Positions 16,701-24,656 of a stretch of 64,000 nucleotides of DNA are shown here, one piece after another. The number at the start of each line of letters is the position of its first letter. Position 1 is the stretch's first letter. Location: positions 33,966 to 97,965 of the forward strand of contig JALNZF010000009.1 in the NCBI GenBank assembly GCA_023229435.1, in the 5' to 3' direction. Both the position numbers and the translations under genes were made by a program. Below the pieces are notes generated by a model. The model searched no databases. It saw only the letters and a program-made list of their open reading frames with translations, and was not told where the DNA came from. Origin of the DNA: Nitrospirota bacterium (lineage in GTDB: Bacteria > Nitrospirota > UBA9217).

Positions 16701-18035
16701 TTATCGTCTCCCGATCCCATAATACGTAAACCCCATCTTCCGGAGCTCTGCCTTATTATAGATGTTCCTGCCGTCGAAAATGAGCGGCTTCTTCAAGAGC
16801 TTTTTTATCTTCTTGAAATCCGGTGTCCGGAACTCGCTCCATTCGGTCACGACAGCAAGCGCATCCGCACCCCGGAGCATTTCATAGTCGTCCTCACTGA
16901 ACTGGACCCTTTTCTTGAAGATCTTGCGCGCCTCGTTCATTGCCACGGGATCATGCGCCTTGATTGCGGCGCCGGCACGCAGAAGACTATTGATGATGAC
17001 GATGGAAGGCGCCTCGCGCATATCGTCCGTGCGCGGTTTGAACGCAAGACCCCAGAGTGCGATAGTCTTTCCTGAGAGTGGTTTGGTGGTTTTGACGCTT
17101 TTCTTCGCACTCATCGCCGCAAAGTGCGCGATGATCATCTTTGACAACAGCGATTTCTGATGGTCATTCACTGCTTCGACCGCTCTCAGTACCTTTGCTT
17201 CGACACCATGGTCCCGGGCAGTCTGGACCAGTGCCTTCACATCCTTGGGGAAACATGATCCGCCATATCCCACTCCCGGGAACATGAATTCAAACCCGAT
17301 GCGCTTGTCATAGCCCATGCCCTTGCGCACGCTGTCGATATCGGCCCCCAAACTTGCACAGATGATCGCCATCTCATTGATAAACGATATTTTGGTCGCG
17401 AGCATTGCATTTGACGCATACTTGGTCATTTCCGCGCTCCTGATATCCATGACGAGCGTGCGGTCTCCTTTACGGATGAATGGCGCATACAGATCTTGCA
17501 TAATCTCCATCGCTCGCGCACTATCGGCGCCGATCACAATACGGTCAGGCTTCATGAAATCTTCGATCGCAGAGCCTTCCTTTAAAAACTCGGGATTAGA
17601 TACAACGTCGAACGTATGCGCAGTTTTATCCGCCACCGCGGCTTTGACCTTTTCAGCCGTGCCGACCGGCACCGTGCTCTTGTTGATGATAACCTTGTAG
17701 CTGTTCATGTACTTGCCGATCTGACGGGCCGCAGCAAGCACATACTTGAGGTCGGCGGATCCGTCTTCCCCCGGAGGCGTGCCCACGGCAATGAAGATGA
17801 TGTCGGATTTTTTGACCGCCTTGGACATGTCCACGGTAAAGGTCAAGCGGTCGTGGGCCACGTTCCGCTCGATAAGCTCTTCCAGTCCCGGTTCGTAGAT
17901 GGGTACCTTGCCGGAATCGAGCATCGCGATCTTCCGTTCATCAATGTCCATGCAGATGACATCGTTACCGCTTTCAGCAAGACAGGTGCCGGTGACCAGA
18001 CCCACATAACCGGTTCCGATTACTGCTATTTTCAT
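16701..18035 (-). CDS. UDP-glucose 6-dehydrogenase
   Basis: 444 residues converting UDP-glucose to UDP-glucuronate with two NAD+. Seen: MKIAVIGTGYVGLVTGTCLAESG nucleotide fold, FIAVGTPPGEDGSADL, NPEFLKEGSAIEDF, and the catalytic cysteine in GYGGSCFPKD near residue 260; the C-terminal domain holds LWGLAFKPRTDDMREAPS. A purine-rich AAAGGA site precedes ATG 18035. Next gene in the run is the UDP-xylose synthase, so the pair supplies UDP-glucuronate and UDP-xylose for surface glycans. Confidence 0.96.
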   Translation of the reverse strand: MKIAVIGTGYVGLVTGTCLAESGNDVICMDIDERKIAMLDSGKVPIYEPGLEELIERNVAHDRLTFTVDMSKAVKKSDIIFIAVGTPPGEDGSADLKYVLAAARQIGKYMNSYKVIINKSTVPVGTAEKVKAAVADKTAHTFDVVSNPEFLKEGSAIEDFMKPDRIVIGADSARAMEIMQDLYAPFIRKGDRTLVMDIRSAEMTKYASNAMLATKISFINEMAIICASLGADIDSVRKGMGYDKRIGFEFMFPGVGYGGSCFPKDVKALVQTARDHGVEAKVLRAVEAVNDHQKSLLSKMIIAHFAAMSAKKSVKTTKPLSGKTIALWGLAFKPRTDDMREAPSIVIINSLLRAGAAIKAHDPVAMNEARKIFKKRVQFSEDDYEMLRGADALAVVTEWSEFRTPDFKKIKKLLKKPLIFDGRNIYNKAELRKMGFTYYGIGRR

Positions 18036-18058
18036 GGACGTCCTTTCTTTGTTTCAGG

Positions 18059-18130
18059 GTTCAACGTTCACGGTTCAAGGTTGAGCATTTAGCGCTGGGC
18101 TGTTTAACCCTGAACGTTGAATAGTGAACC
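18059..18130. repeat. Inverted heptamer repeat array (ugd/rfbB gap)
   Basis: GTTCAAC GTTCACG GTTCAAG GTTGAGC (18059-18086) faces CCCTGAA CGTTGAA TAGTGAA CC (18108-18130). The two halves are inverted copies of one word and stay in a single 7-base phase across the whole 72 bases. It lies between the rfbB stop and the ugd ribosome site and may act as a processing or termination hairpin. Confidence 0.8.
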
Positions 18131-18141
18131 ATGGATCGACT

Positions 18142-19287
18142 TCATAACCTAGACGAATAGTTTTTCTCGATCCACTTCGTGTACTCTCCGCTCCTGACAC
18201 TCTTTACCCAGTCGGTGTTGTTAAGGTACCAGGAGATCGTGTCCTTTAAACCGTTTTCGAAATTATGCCGTTGCGTCCACCCGAGCTCGTTCTTGATCTT
18301 GTCGCAGTTGATCGCATAGCGCCGGTCATGTCCCGGCCGATCGGGGACAAAGGTGATGAGGTCCCTGTAAGTTCGGAGTTTGGAGTTCGGAGTTCGGAAT
18401 ACTGAGTTGTCCCTGAAGGGAGAGAGGCCCTCAAGCACCTCGCAGATGGTGTTTACGACCTCAAGGTTCTGCTTTTCACATTCACCGCCGATATTGTAGG
18501 TTTCACCTGCGATCCCTTTATTCAGGATCGCCCATATCGCTTCACAATGGTCTTCAACATAAAGCCAGTCCCGTACGTTTTTCCCGTCCCCGTAGACGGG
18601 CAACGGCTTCCTTTCGAGTGCGTTCAGGATGATGAGCGGGATCAGTTTTTCGGGGAAATGATAGGGGCCATAATTATTGGAGCAGTTGGAGATGGTAACC
18701 GGCAGACCATAGGTGTGGTAATACGCCCTCACCAGGTGGTCCGAGGCGGCCTTGGACGCCGAGTAAGGACTTCTGGGGTCATATGATGTCGTTTCAAAGA
18801 AGGCCCCTGTGTCGCCGAGAGAACCATACACCTCATCGGTGCTGATATGGTGAAAGCGCACATCCGATCTTCCTGTCCAAAGCTGACGACTTGCCTCGAG
18901 CAGGTTGAATGTTCCGTTGATGTTTGTTTCAACAAACTCTTTGGGTCCGAAGATGGACCGGTCAACATGGCTTTCGGCGGCGAAATGGACAATGCTGTTT
19001 ATTTTGAATTTCGTGACGACCTGTTTGACCTTTTCGTAATCCAGGATATCGCCGCGTTCGAAAAAATAGTTTTCCCCGCCGAATTTATTTTCAATGTCAG
19101 TCAGATTCAGAAGGTTCCCGGCATAGGTAAGCTTGTCGTAATTGACGATCGTGCCCTTGAAATCCGTTTTATCCAAAACATACCTGATAAAATTGGACCC
19201 GATAAAGCCGGCTCCGCCGGTTACCAGGATATTTGCTGTTCCCGGGACCAGGTCTTGTTCCGATTTTGTGCTCTTGCTGTTATTCAT
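18142..19287 (-). CDS. rfbB: dTDP-glucose 4,6-dehydratase
   Basis: 381 residues. NILVTGGAGFIGSNFIRYV binds NAD; HFAAESHVDRSI, STDEVYGSLGD and YSASKAASDHLVRAY (Y-X3-K) are the RmlB catalytic blocks. It makes dTDP-4-keto-6-deoxyglucose for L-rhamnose. ATG 19287 overlaps the rfbD stop by eight bases (ATGAATAA); the longer frame upstream lies inside rfbD. Odd feature: around residues 293-308, between LSP and YRDLITFV, an extra segment (FRTPNSKLRT) is encoded by a 7-base tandem repeat, where other family members have only a short loop. Confidence 0.96.
   Translation of the reverse strand: MNNSKSTKSEQDLVPGTANILVTGGAGFIGSNFIRYVLDKTDFKGTIVNYDKLTYAGNLLNLTDIENKFGGENYFFERGDILDYEKVKQVVTKFKINSIVHFAAESHVDRSIFGPKEFVETNINGTFNLLEASRQLWTGRSDVRFHHISTDEVYGSLGDTGAFFETTSYDPRSPYSASKAASDHLVRAYYHTYGLPVTISNCSNNYGPYHFPEKLIPLIILNALERKPLPVYGDGKNVRDWLYVEDHCEAIWAILNKGIAGETYNIGGECEKQNLEVVNTICEVLEGLSPFRDNSVFRTPNSKLRTYRDLITFVPDRPGHDRRYAINCDKIKNELGWTQRHNFENGLKDTISWYLNNTDWVKSVRSGEYTKWIEKNYSSRL
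18371..18405. repeat. Heptamer repeat inside rfbB
   Basis: Plus-strand units GTTCGGA GTTTGGA GTTCGGA GTTCGGA (18371-18398) continue as ATACTGA. They lie in frame inside rfbB and add roughly ten residues to a surface loop. Four units are 28 bases, so the reading frame is kept only together with the flanking decayed units. Confidence 0.85.
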
Positions 19288-20137
19288 GAACCGATGCGCT
19301 TTCTCGTAAGAATGAACGGACTGTTTCTTCCCAGGATGGGATAGCAACATTAAGATGGTTTGCAAGCTTGCTGTTGCTCATGGCCGAAAACTTCGGCCGT
19401 TGTGCGGGAAGATTGAATGAATCCATGGCCACGGGCCTGATGAATTTATCCACGCCGATCGTGCTCAAGATCAGCCGTGCCCATTCATACCGTGAGCAGA
19501 AACCGCTGTTCGTCAGATGGTATCGACCGGTCATGCCCTGCCCGATCGCTTTGAGCGTAATATCCACCACCGTACCGGTATAGGTGGGCACCGAGAACTC
19601 ATCACAGGCGATCTTCAGATATTCGTTGTTCTTGGCCCATTCAATAAGTTTATATATGAAATTCTGTTTCCCGGCGCCGAAAACCCAGCTCAGCCTGAGG
19701 ACCAGGCATTGGTCCAGTTCTTCCAAAACAGAAAGTTCCCCGGCAAGCTTGCTTTTGCCATATTCATTCAGCGGATTCACCGGGTCGCTCTCAAGGTACA
19801 AGCCGCTCTCCTTGGTTCCGTCGAAGACATAGTCCGATCCGAAATGCACCAGGATCGCTTTCTGTGATGCGGCAGCTTGAGCGAGGTTTTTCGGGCCTGT
19901 TGCGTTTACCGCGAATACCCTATCCCCGTCCTGCTCCGCTTTGTCAACGAGGTTGTAGGCAGCGCAGTTGATGATGACATCGGGTTTCAGTGTTGCAACG
20001 ACATTTGCAATGACCTTCTGGTTCGTGATGTCAAGCTGAGACTCATCAGGAGCGCTGAAGTCTATCGATCGTTCTTCAAACCGCTTAATGAAGGCCTGCG
20101 CCAGTTGTCCGTTTTTACCGGTGATGAGATATTTCAT
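19280..20137 (-). CDS. rfbD: dTDP-4-dehydrorhamnose reductase
   Basis: 285 residues, an NAD(P)H-dependent short-chain reductase giving dTDP-L-rhamnose. Seen: the GKNGQLAQAFIKRF nucleotide site, DVIINCAAYNLVDKAE, HFGSDYVFDGTKE and the catalytic YGKSKLAGE (Y-X3-K), then LRLSWVFGAGKQNF. The protein ends SVHE where its stop overlaps rfbB. Together with rfbA, rfbC and rfbB it completes the rhamnose pathway; gene order in transcription is A-C-D-B. Confidence 0.95.
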   Translation of the reverse strand: MKYLITGKNGQLAQAFIKRFEERSIDFSAPDESQLDITNQKVIANVVATLKPDVIINCAAYNLVDKAEQDGDRVFAVNATGPKNLAQAAASQKAILVHFGSDYVFDGTKESGLYLESDPVNPLNEYGKSKLAGELSVLEELDQCLVLRLSWVFGAGKQNFIYKLIEWAKNNEYLKIACDEFSVPTYTGTVVDITLKAIGQGMTGRYHLTNSGFCSRYEWARLILSTIGVDKFIRPVAMDSFNLPAQRPKFSAMSNSKLANHLNVAIPSWEETVRSFLRESASVHE

Positions 20138-20186
20138 GGGGACCGATTATATCCTGACCCGGACAAGCCGGAACCAAAAGGGCGTC

Positions 20187-20290
20187 TCTCGCAGAGCACG
20201 CGGAGGACGCAGAGTAAAATCAAACCGGTGAGTCATTTTTTACGAGAGCATTTATTAGCTTTCCTCTGCGAACTCTGCGTCTCTGCGAGA
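20187..20290. repeat. Imperfect inverted repeat (CTCTGCG type)
   Basis: TCTCGCAGAGCACGCGGAGG followed by ACGCAGAG (20187-20214) is inverted against 20264-20290 (CTCTGCGAACTCTGCGTCTC then TGCGAGA). The arms flank about 50 bases in the gap between rfbC and rfbD. The word CTCTGCG recurs with 7- to 9-base spacing, related in style to the heptamer arrays elsewhere in the window. Confidence 0.65.
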
Positions 20291-20296
20291 ATATAT

Positions 20297-20851
20297 TTAG
20301 TAACTAAAATTATTGTCGGCTTCCCGTAGATGCGGATGGACCCTGTCCTTACCGGACAAGACCGGACCTTTGAGCGGCCAGGAAATGTTGATGTCCGGGT
20401 CGTTCCAGATGATCCCGCGGTCTTCAGCCGGCGAATATTCATTCGTGCACTTGTACATCACATCCGCGGTGTCGCTTAAGACCTGAAAACCGTGGGCGAA
20501 CCCCGGCGGTACATAGAGCATCAATCGGTTCTCCGCCGAAAGTTCGACACCCATCCATTTCCCATAGAAAGGGGAGCCTTTCCGGATGTCCACGGCAACG
20601 TCGTATATCCTGCCCTGCATACACATGACCAGCTTGCCCTGGGCCTTGGGGGTCTTCTGGTAGTGCAGTCCTCTGAGCACCCCTTTTGCTGATCTCGAAT
20701 AGTTGTCCTGTACCAGATGCCCTTCAATGCCCCCGAGCGTAAAATCCGAGTGTTTATACAGTTCAAAGAAGAAGCCCCGGTCATCTCCGAAGACCTGGGG
20801 TTGGACCAGCACGAGGCCGGGTATCTCAAACGATTTGAACTCAAAGGGCAT
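20297..20851 (-). CDS. rfbC: dTDP-4-dehydrorhamnose 3,5-epimerase
   Basis: 184 residues, a cupin-fold epimerase. It begins PFEFKSFEIPGLVLVQPQVFGDDRGFF, with the conserved FFELYK and LVQDNYSRS, VLRGLHYQ (catalytic histidine), and YVPPGFAHGFQVLSD. ATG 20851 gives the family N-terminus and overlaps the rfbA stop by 11 bases. The last residues (DNNFSY) extend beyond the conserved core. Confidence 0.95.
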   Translation of the reverse strand: MPFEFKSFEIPGLVLVQPQVFGDDRGFFFELYKHSDFTLGGIEGHLVQDNYSRSAKGVLRGLHYQKTPKAQGKLVMCMQGRIYDVAVDIRKGSPFYGKWMGVELSAENRLMLYVPPGFAHGFQVLSDTADVMYKCTNEYSPAEDRGIIWNDPDINISWPLKGPVLSGKDRVHPHLREADNNFSY

Positions 20852-21734
20852 TCGGCACCCCTTGCTCCGCCACCATCCTGAGATAATCGCCATACGCGTT
20901 TTTGCTGTGGCTTTCAGCGGCCTTGAGCAGCTTTGTCCTGTCGATGTATCCCAGTTTATAAGCGATCTCCTCGATGCAGGCCATCTTGAGTCCCTGCCGT
21001 TTTTCGATGGTTGCGATGAAATCGCCTGCCTCAAGCAGGCTTTCATGGGTCCCGGTATCAAGCCACGCATAACCCCTGCCCATGAGCTCTACCGTCAACC
21101 TCTTCTGCTCGAGATAGGAATTGATGACATCCGTGATTTCGATCTCTCCCCGCCATGACGGTTTGATGCTCTTGGCGATCCGGACCACGTCGTTGTCGCA
21201 GAAGTACAGTCCGGTGACCGCATACTTTGATTTCGGCTGCTTTGGTTTTTCTTCAACCGATAGCACTTTCCCCTGCTTGTCGAACTCCACGATGCCGTAC
21301 CGTTCAGGATCTTTCACGTAATAACCGAACACCGTGGCGCCACCGAGGGAATTCACCTTCTTGACCGCCTTGGTGAGCATCTCCGTGAGGCCGTGTCCAA
21401 AAAAGATATTATCTCCCAGCACCAGGCAGACGGTGTCATGACCGATGAATTCTTCTCCGATCAGGAATGCCTCAGCGAGGCCGTTCGGCTGCGGCTGTTC
21501 CTTGTAGGAAAAACGCAACCCCAGATCCGATCCATCACCGAAGATGTCCTTAAACCTCGGAAGATCAAGCGGCGTTGAGATGATCAGGATATCGCGGATC
21601 CCCGCCAGCATGAGCGTCGAAAGCGGGTAATAGATCATGGGTTTGTCGTAGATCGGGAGAAGCTGTTTGCAGACACCCCTGGTGATGGGATAAAGCCGTG
21701 TCCCGCTGCCGCCTGCCAAGATGATGCCTTTCAT
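20841..21734 (-). CDS. rfbA: Glucose-1-phosphate thymidylyltransferase
   Basis: 297 residues joining dTTP and glucose-1-P. MKGIILAGGSGTRLYPITRGVCKQLLPIYDKPMIYYPLS is the RmlA signature; VLGDNIFFGHG and EEKPKQPKSKYAVTGLYF follow. ATG 21734 is preferred because AAGGAG lies eight bases before it; a GTG at 21743 is in frame. First gene of the rhamnose set. The 200 bases upstream (21744-21942) contain no gene, only low-complexity sequence with weak 7-base periodicity. Confidence 0.96.
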   Translation of the reverse strand: MKGIILAGGSGTRLYPITRGVCKQLLPIYDKPMIYYPLSTLMLAGIRDILIISTPLDLPRFKDIFGDGSDLGLRFSYKEQPQPNGLAEAFLIGEEFIGHDTVCLVLGDNIFFGHGLTEMLTKAVKKVNSLGGATVFGYYVKDPERYGIVEFDKQGKVLSVEEKPKQPKSKYAVTGLYFCDNDVVRIAKSIKPSWRGEIEITDVINSYLEQKRLTVELMGRGYAWLDTGTHESLLEAGDFIATIEKRQGLKMACIEEIAYKLGYIDRTKLLKAAESHSKNAYGDYLRMVAEQGVPNAL

Positions 21735-21942
21735 GGACAACACTCCTTATCGGTTACGATTTGGTGAATCGGCTATGAAGCCGGTATCGGTCTGAAATAT
21801 CGTCTTGCGGTTACGGAGACGACGCCCGTTTCGGTTTTAGGAGTTCGTCGTTCGTCTTAAAACGTCACCGTTGCCTTTTAACACGATACGGGCTTCGTTA
21901 CCGCTTTACGTGACCGTCGGCATTGACTGCTGCCCCGTCACT

Positions 21943-22938
21943 TTATCCCGATAGTATTCGATTCTTCAACTCTCCGGGTTTAACAACGGCTGTGCCCACG
22001 ACTCCGACCACGATCCCCGCTGCATAATTCGAGATCCTGGCGGCATCCACCATGCTTGCGCCGGCCGCCATGCCGAGAGTGAGCGCGCTGATAACCGTAT
22101 CTCCGGCGCCGGTAACATCAAAAACCTCGCGCGCAACGGTCGGGATGTGGGTCACCCTGCCTCCGCGCTCAAAGAGGCTCATCCCCTGTTCACCGCGGGT
22201 GATCAGCACTGCCTCGCATTTCAGCCGTCTGAGCAGAAGCGCGCCCGCCTTGAGCAGGGATCGTTCGTCATCGATCTCTATTTTGGAACCTGTGGAGGCT
22301 TCGTTGCTGTTCGGGGTAAGTATGGTGACCCCGTTGTACATGTCGAAGTGGCTTACTTTGGGGTCTACGGACACGATTACCTTGTGTTTTTTCGCGAGTC
22401 TCACGATGTCCCGTACGAGCTCGCTGGTAACCATGCCCTTGCAGTAGTCCGAGAGCACAATTGCGTCAAGTCCCTCTTTGACCTGCCGGCTGACGTAATC
22501 AAATATTCTGCGATGTGCTTCCCGTTCGATCCTCTCTTTCGTTTCACGGTCAAATCTGACAACCTGTTGACTATGCGCCAGGACACGGGTTTTGATCGTG
22601 GTAGGCCTCGCCGGATCAATGATGATCCCTTCGGTACGAATCCCTTGTTTAAGAAGCAGATGAAGTAGTTGCCTGCCCGCTTCATCCTGGCCGATCACGC
22701 CGCAGACGCTTACCGCGCCGCCGAGGGCCTGGATATTATTCGCCACATTGGCCGCGCCGCCCAGAAGCAGATTTTCCCGCGTGACGTTCACAACGGGCAC
22801 CGGCGCTTCAGGCGATATCCGGGACACCTTTCCCCAGATGTAATGGTCAAGGACGATGTCTCCGACAACGAGAACCCGGGTAGTTGGAAACCGATCAATG
22901 TATGCCGTCAGGCGCTTGCTGTCTTTTTTAGAGATCAT
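21943..22938 (-). CDS. rfaE1: D-glycero-beta-D-manno-heptose-7-phosphate kinase
   Basis: 331 residues of the PfkB sugar-kinase family. It phosphorylates D-glycero-D-manno-heptose-7-P at C1 on the way to ADP-heptose for the LPS core. Seen: VLVVGDIVLDHYIWGKVSRISPEAPVPVV, GGAANVANNIQALGG, SDYCKGM, and the catalytic GAGDTVISALTLG near residue 280. The cytidylyltransferase-like domain of fused HldE is absent, so a separate HldC should exist outside the window. ATG 22938 matches the family start. Confidence 0.93.
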   Translation of the reverse strand: MISKKDSKRLTAYIDRFPTTRVLVVGDIVLDHYIWGKVSRISPEAPVPVVNVTRENLLLGGAANVANNIQALGGAVSVCGVIGQDEAGRQLLHLLLKQGIRTEGIIIDPARPTTIKTRVLAHSQQVVRFDRETKERIEREAHRRIFDYVSRQVKEGLDAIVLSDYCKGMVTSELVRDIVRLAKKHKVIVSVDPKVSHFDMYNGVTILTPNSNEASTGSKIEIDDERSLLKAGALLLRRLKCEAVLITRGEQGMSLFERGGRVTHIPTVAREVFDVTGAGDTVISALTLGMAAGASMVDAARISNYAAGIVVGVVGTAVVKPGELKNRILSG

Positions 22939-23002
22939 AGATTGTCTGCAACGAAATTTCTTGAGTGTTCTTATTGAGTAGCGTTTTCGCATGAACAGGG
23001 TT

Positions 23003-24016
23003 CTATTCAGTGGCTTTTCCCACGACCCTTTTGACCGCGTTGAAAACCTCATCCACGGTGATGTCCGCCATGCATGCGCGGGTGCCGAGGAGACATTGTT
23101 TTTCCTCGCACGGAACGCAGGCGAGGCCCTTGAGAATGACGTGATGTCCCCTGCCGATCGGCCCGGTGCGACGGGGGTCAGTGGAACCGAAAAGTCCCAC
23201 AACAGGTGTTTGTACCGCTGTTGCGAGATGCAGCGGTCCGGTATCTGCGCTCACGAGACAGCTGCATCTGGCCAGTAATGCCGCGGATTCCAGGATAGAC
23301 AGATCGCCGGCGGCTGAAACCGCCTTGTTTTTCATGTCCGCCAGAACGCTCAGGACCAGTTCCCGGTCCTCGTTTCCTCCCACAAAGATCACCTGCGCGT
23401 CAAGTTCATCGATCAACCTGTCGGCGAGCGACGCAAACCGTTCGGGAAACCAGTTTCTCGCTGGTCGTGCCGCTCCCACGCCGCAGTTCAGCGCTATGAG
23501 AGGTCTGTCCGCGTCAATGTTCCGCGTGGTGAGAAAGCGATCAATATTCGCGAGTAATTCGGGAGCAACCTGAAGCTCGATGCTGTCAACAGGAATATCA
23601 ATGCCAAGCGGCCGTAACGTTTCCAGAAAATTATCCGCCGCATGGAGCCGTCGTTCTCCAACCCCTGACCTCTTCTGTTTTTGATATACGAGTACCTGTC
23701 GCGCGCCGGACAGCCGCCGCAGCACCATCGAACGAAGAGACGGTTGCATATCAATAAACAGGTCATAGCGCTCGTTCCTGAGGCGCCATCCGAATTCGAT
23801 AAAATCCTTCAAATGTCTTTTAAGCTTCGCTTTATCGAATACCTGGACACGGTCCGCGTCTGGAGTTCCCTGAACGAGCGGCTCTAATCCTGGAGAGACC
23901 ACGACCGTGACATGCGCTGCGGGAAACTTCTTTCGTAATGCCTTCAGAGCCGGAAACGTGTGGAGCAGATCCCCAATCGCTCCCGGTTTGAAAAAAAGCA
24001 CTTTTTGCATTTCCAT
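23003..24016 (-). CDS. Glycosyltransferase family 9 (heptosyltransferase)
   Basis: About 337 residues in the GT-B fold. KVLFFKPGAIGDLLHTFPALKALRKKFP opens the acceptor domain; ADTGPLHLATAVQTPVVGLFGSTDP and the LACVPCEEKQCLLGTRACM stretch are typical of LPS heptosyltransferases (WaaC/WaaF/WaaQ). It probably adds heptose to the inner core; which heptose cannot be told. Start at ATG 24016 (24010 also possible); the frame extends to 24115 without conservation. It stands first in the minus-strand envelope run, 64 bases before the heptose kinase. Confidence 0.9.
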   Translation of the reverse strand: MEMQKVLFFKPGAIGDLLHTFPALKALRKKFPAAHVTVVVSPGLEPLVQGTPDADRVQVFDKAKLKRHLKDFIEFGWRLRNERYDLFIDMQPSLRSMVLRRLSGARQVLVYQKQKRSGVGERRLHAADNFLETLRPLGIDIPVDSIELQVAPELLANIDRFLTTRNIDADRPLIALNCGVGAARPARNWFPERFASLADRLIDELDAQVIFVGGNEDRELVLSVLADMKNKAVSAAGDLSILESAALLARCSCLVSADTGPLHLATAVQTPVVGLFGSTDPRRTGPIGRGHHVILKGLACVPCEEKQCLLGTRACMADITVDEVFNAVKRVVGKATE

Positions 24017-24277
24017 TTCGGGCTCATTATATGTTAATGCCCTGAATTTGTAAAGATAATTTTGGAAATCAGGGGATACAGAGCGCAAGATCGCGCGCTG
24101 TATGAGGTATATCATAGCAATATTTAAGCAGATCGTTTATAAATGAGCTTGAAATCATCAGGGAGAGCAGGTACTATTTAACCGGTGATGTTGATGAAAC
24201 TTCACGAAACATCAGGATGCGAACGGTGTTCGGTCTTGGAGAATATATTGGTCAATCACGAAAGGATGGAGATACCT

Positions 24278-24460
24278 ATGGCTACCCCGATAGTTGATAT
24301 GGACCTCTGCATCGGTTGCGGACTTTGCTCGGAACTGTGCCCCAAGGTTTTCGAGCTCCGGGACGATAAGGCATGGGTCGCCAACGCGAATGCCTGTGAT
24401 ACCTGCGATTGTCAGCAAGCGGTTGACAGCTGTCCCGTCACGGCAATAACATTGGAATAA
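24278..24460 (+). CDS. Small ferredoxin with eight cysteines
   Basis: A 60-residue electron carrier. DMDLCIGCGLCSELCPKVF gives C11-X2-C14-X2-C17-X3-C21-P, and DSCPVTAI gives C52-P, matching single-cluster 4Fe-4S ferredoxins in which C11, C14, C17 and C52 bind the cluster and C21 pairs with a second cysteine. Unusually, C40, C43 and C45 form an extra CDTCDC group that is not a standard second-cluster motif. ATG 24278 follows a GGATGGAG site; an in-frame ATG at 24185 would add 31 residues with two more cysteines but is not family-like. A terminator follows, so it is a single-gene unit. Confidence 0.85.
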   Translation: MATPIVDMDLCIGCGLCSELCPKVFELRDDKAWVANANACDTCDCQQAVDSCPVTAITLE

Positions 24461-24487
24461 TGAACACCTCTTTCTATTCCTCATGCC

Positions 24488-24510
24488 GGGGCGATCAATC
24501 GCCCCAATTT
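24488..24510 (+). terminator. Rho-independent terminator
   Basis: GGGGCGA (24488-24494) and TCGCCCC (24499-24505) form a tight stem with a 4-base loop, followed by AATTTTATT. It ends the ferredoxin transcript 28 bases after the stop codon. Confidence 0.8.
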
Positions 24511-24656
24511 TATTAGCTACCGGCCGGCTTACCCCTGCCCTTTTGCGTGCTTCACCTTCGGCATCATAAGAGGTTTCCCGTGTAAAAATCCAGATTAATA
24601 TTGACAATGCCATAAATGTTTGTTAATCTAATTACATATACTTTTACTTATTACCC

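Noticed and set aside
21744..21942. A heptamer array upstream of rfbA
   Set aside because: Only weak 7-base steps (such as GACGAAC GACGAAC-like words) are visible and the register is lost within a few units.
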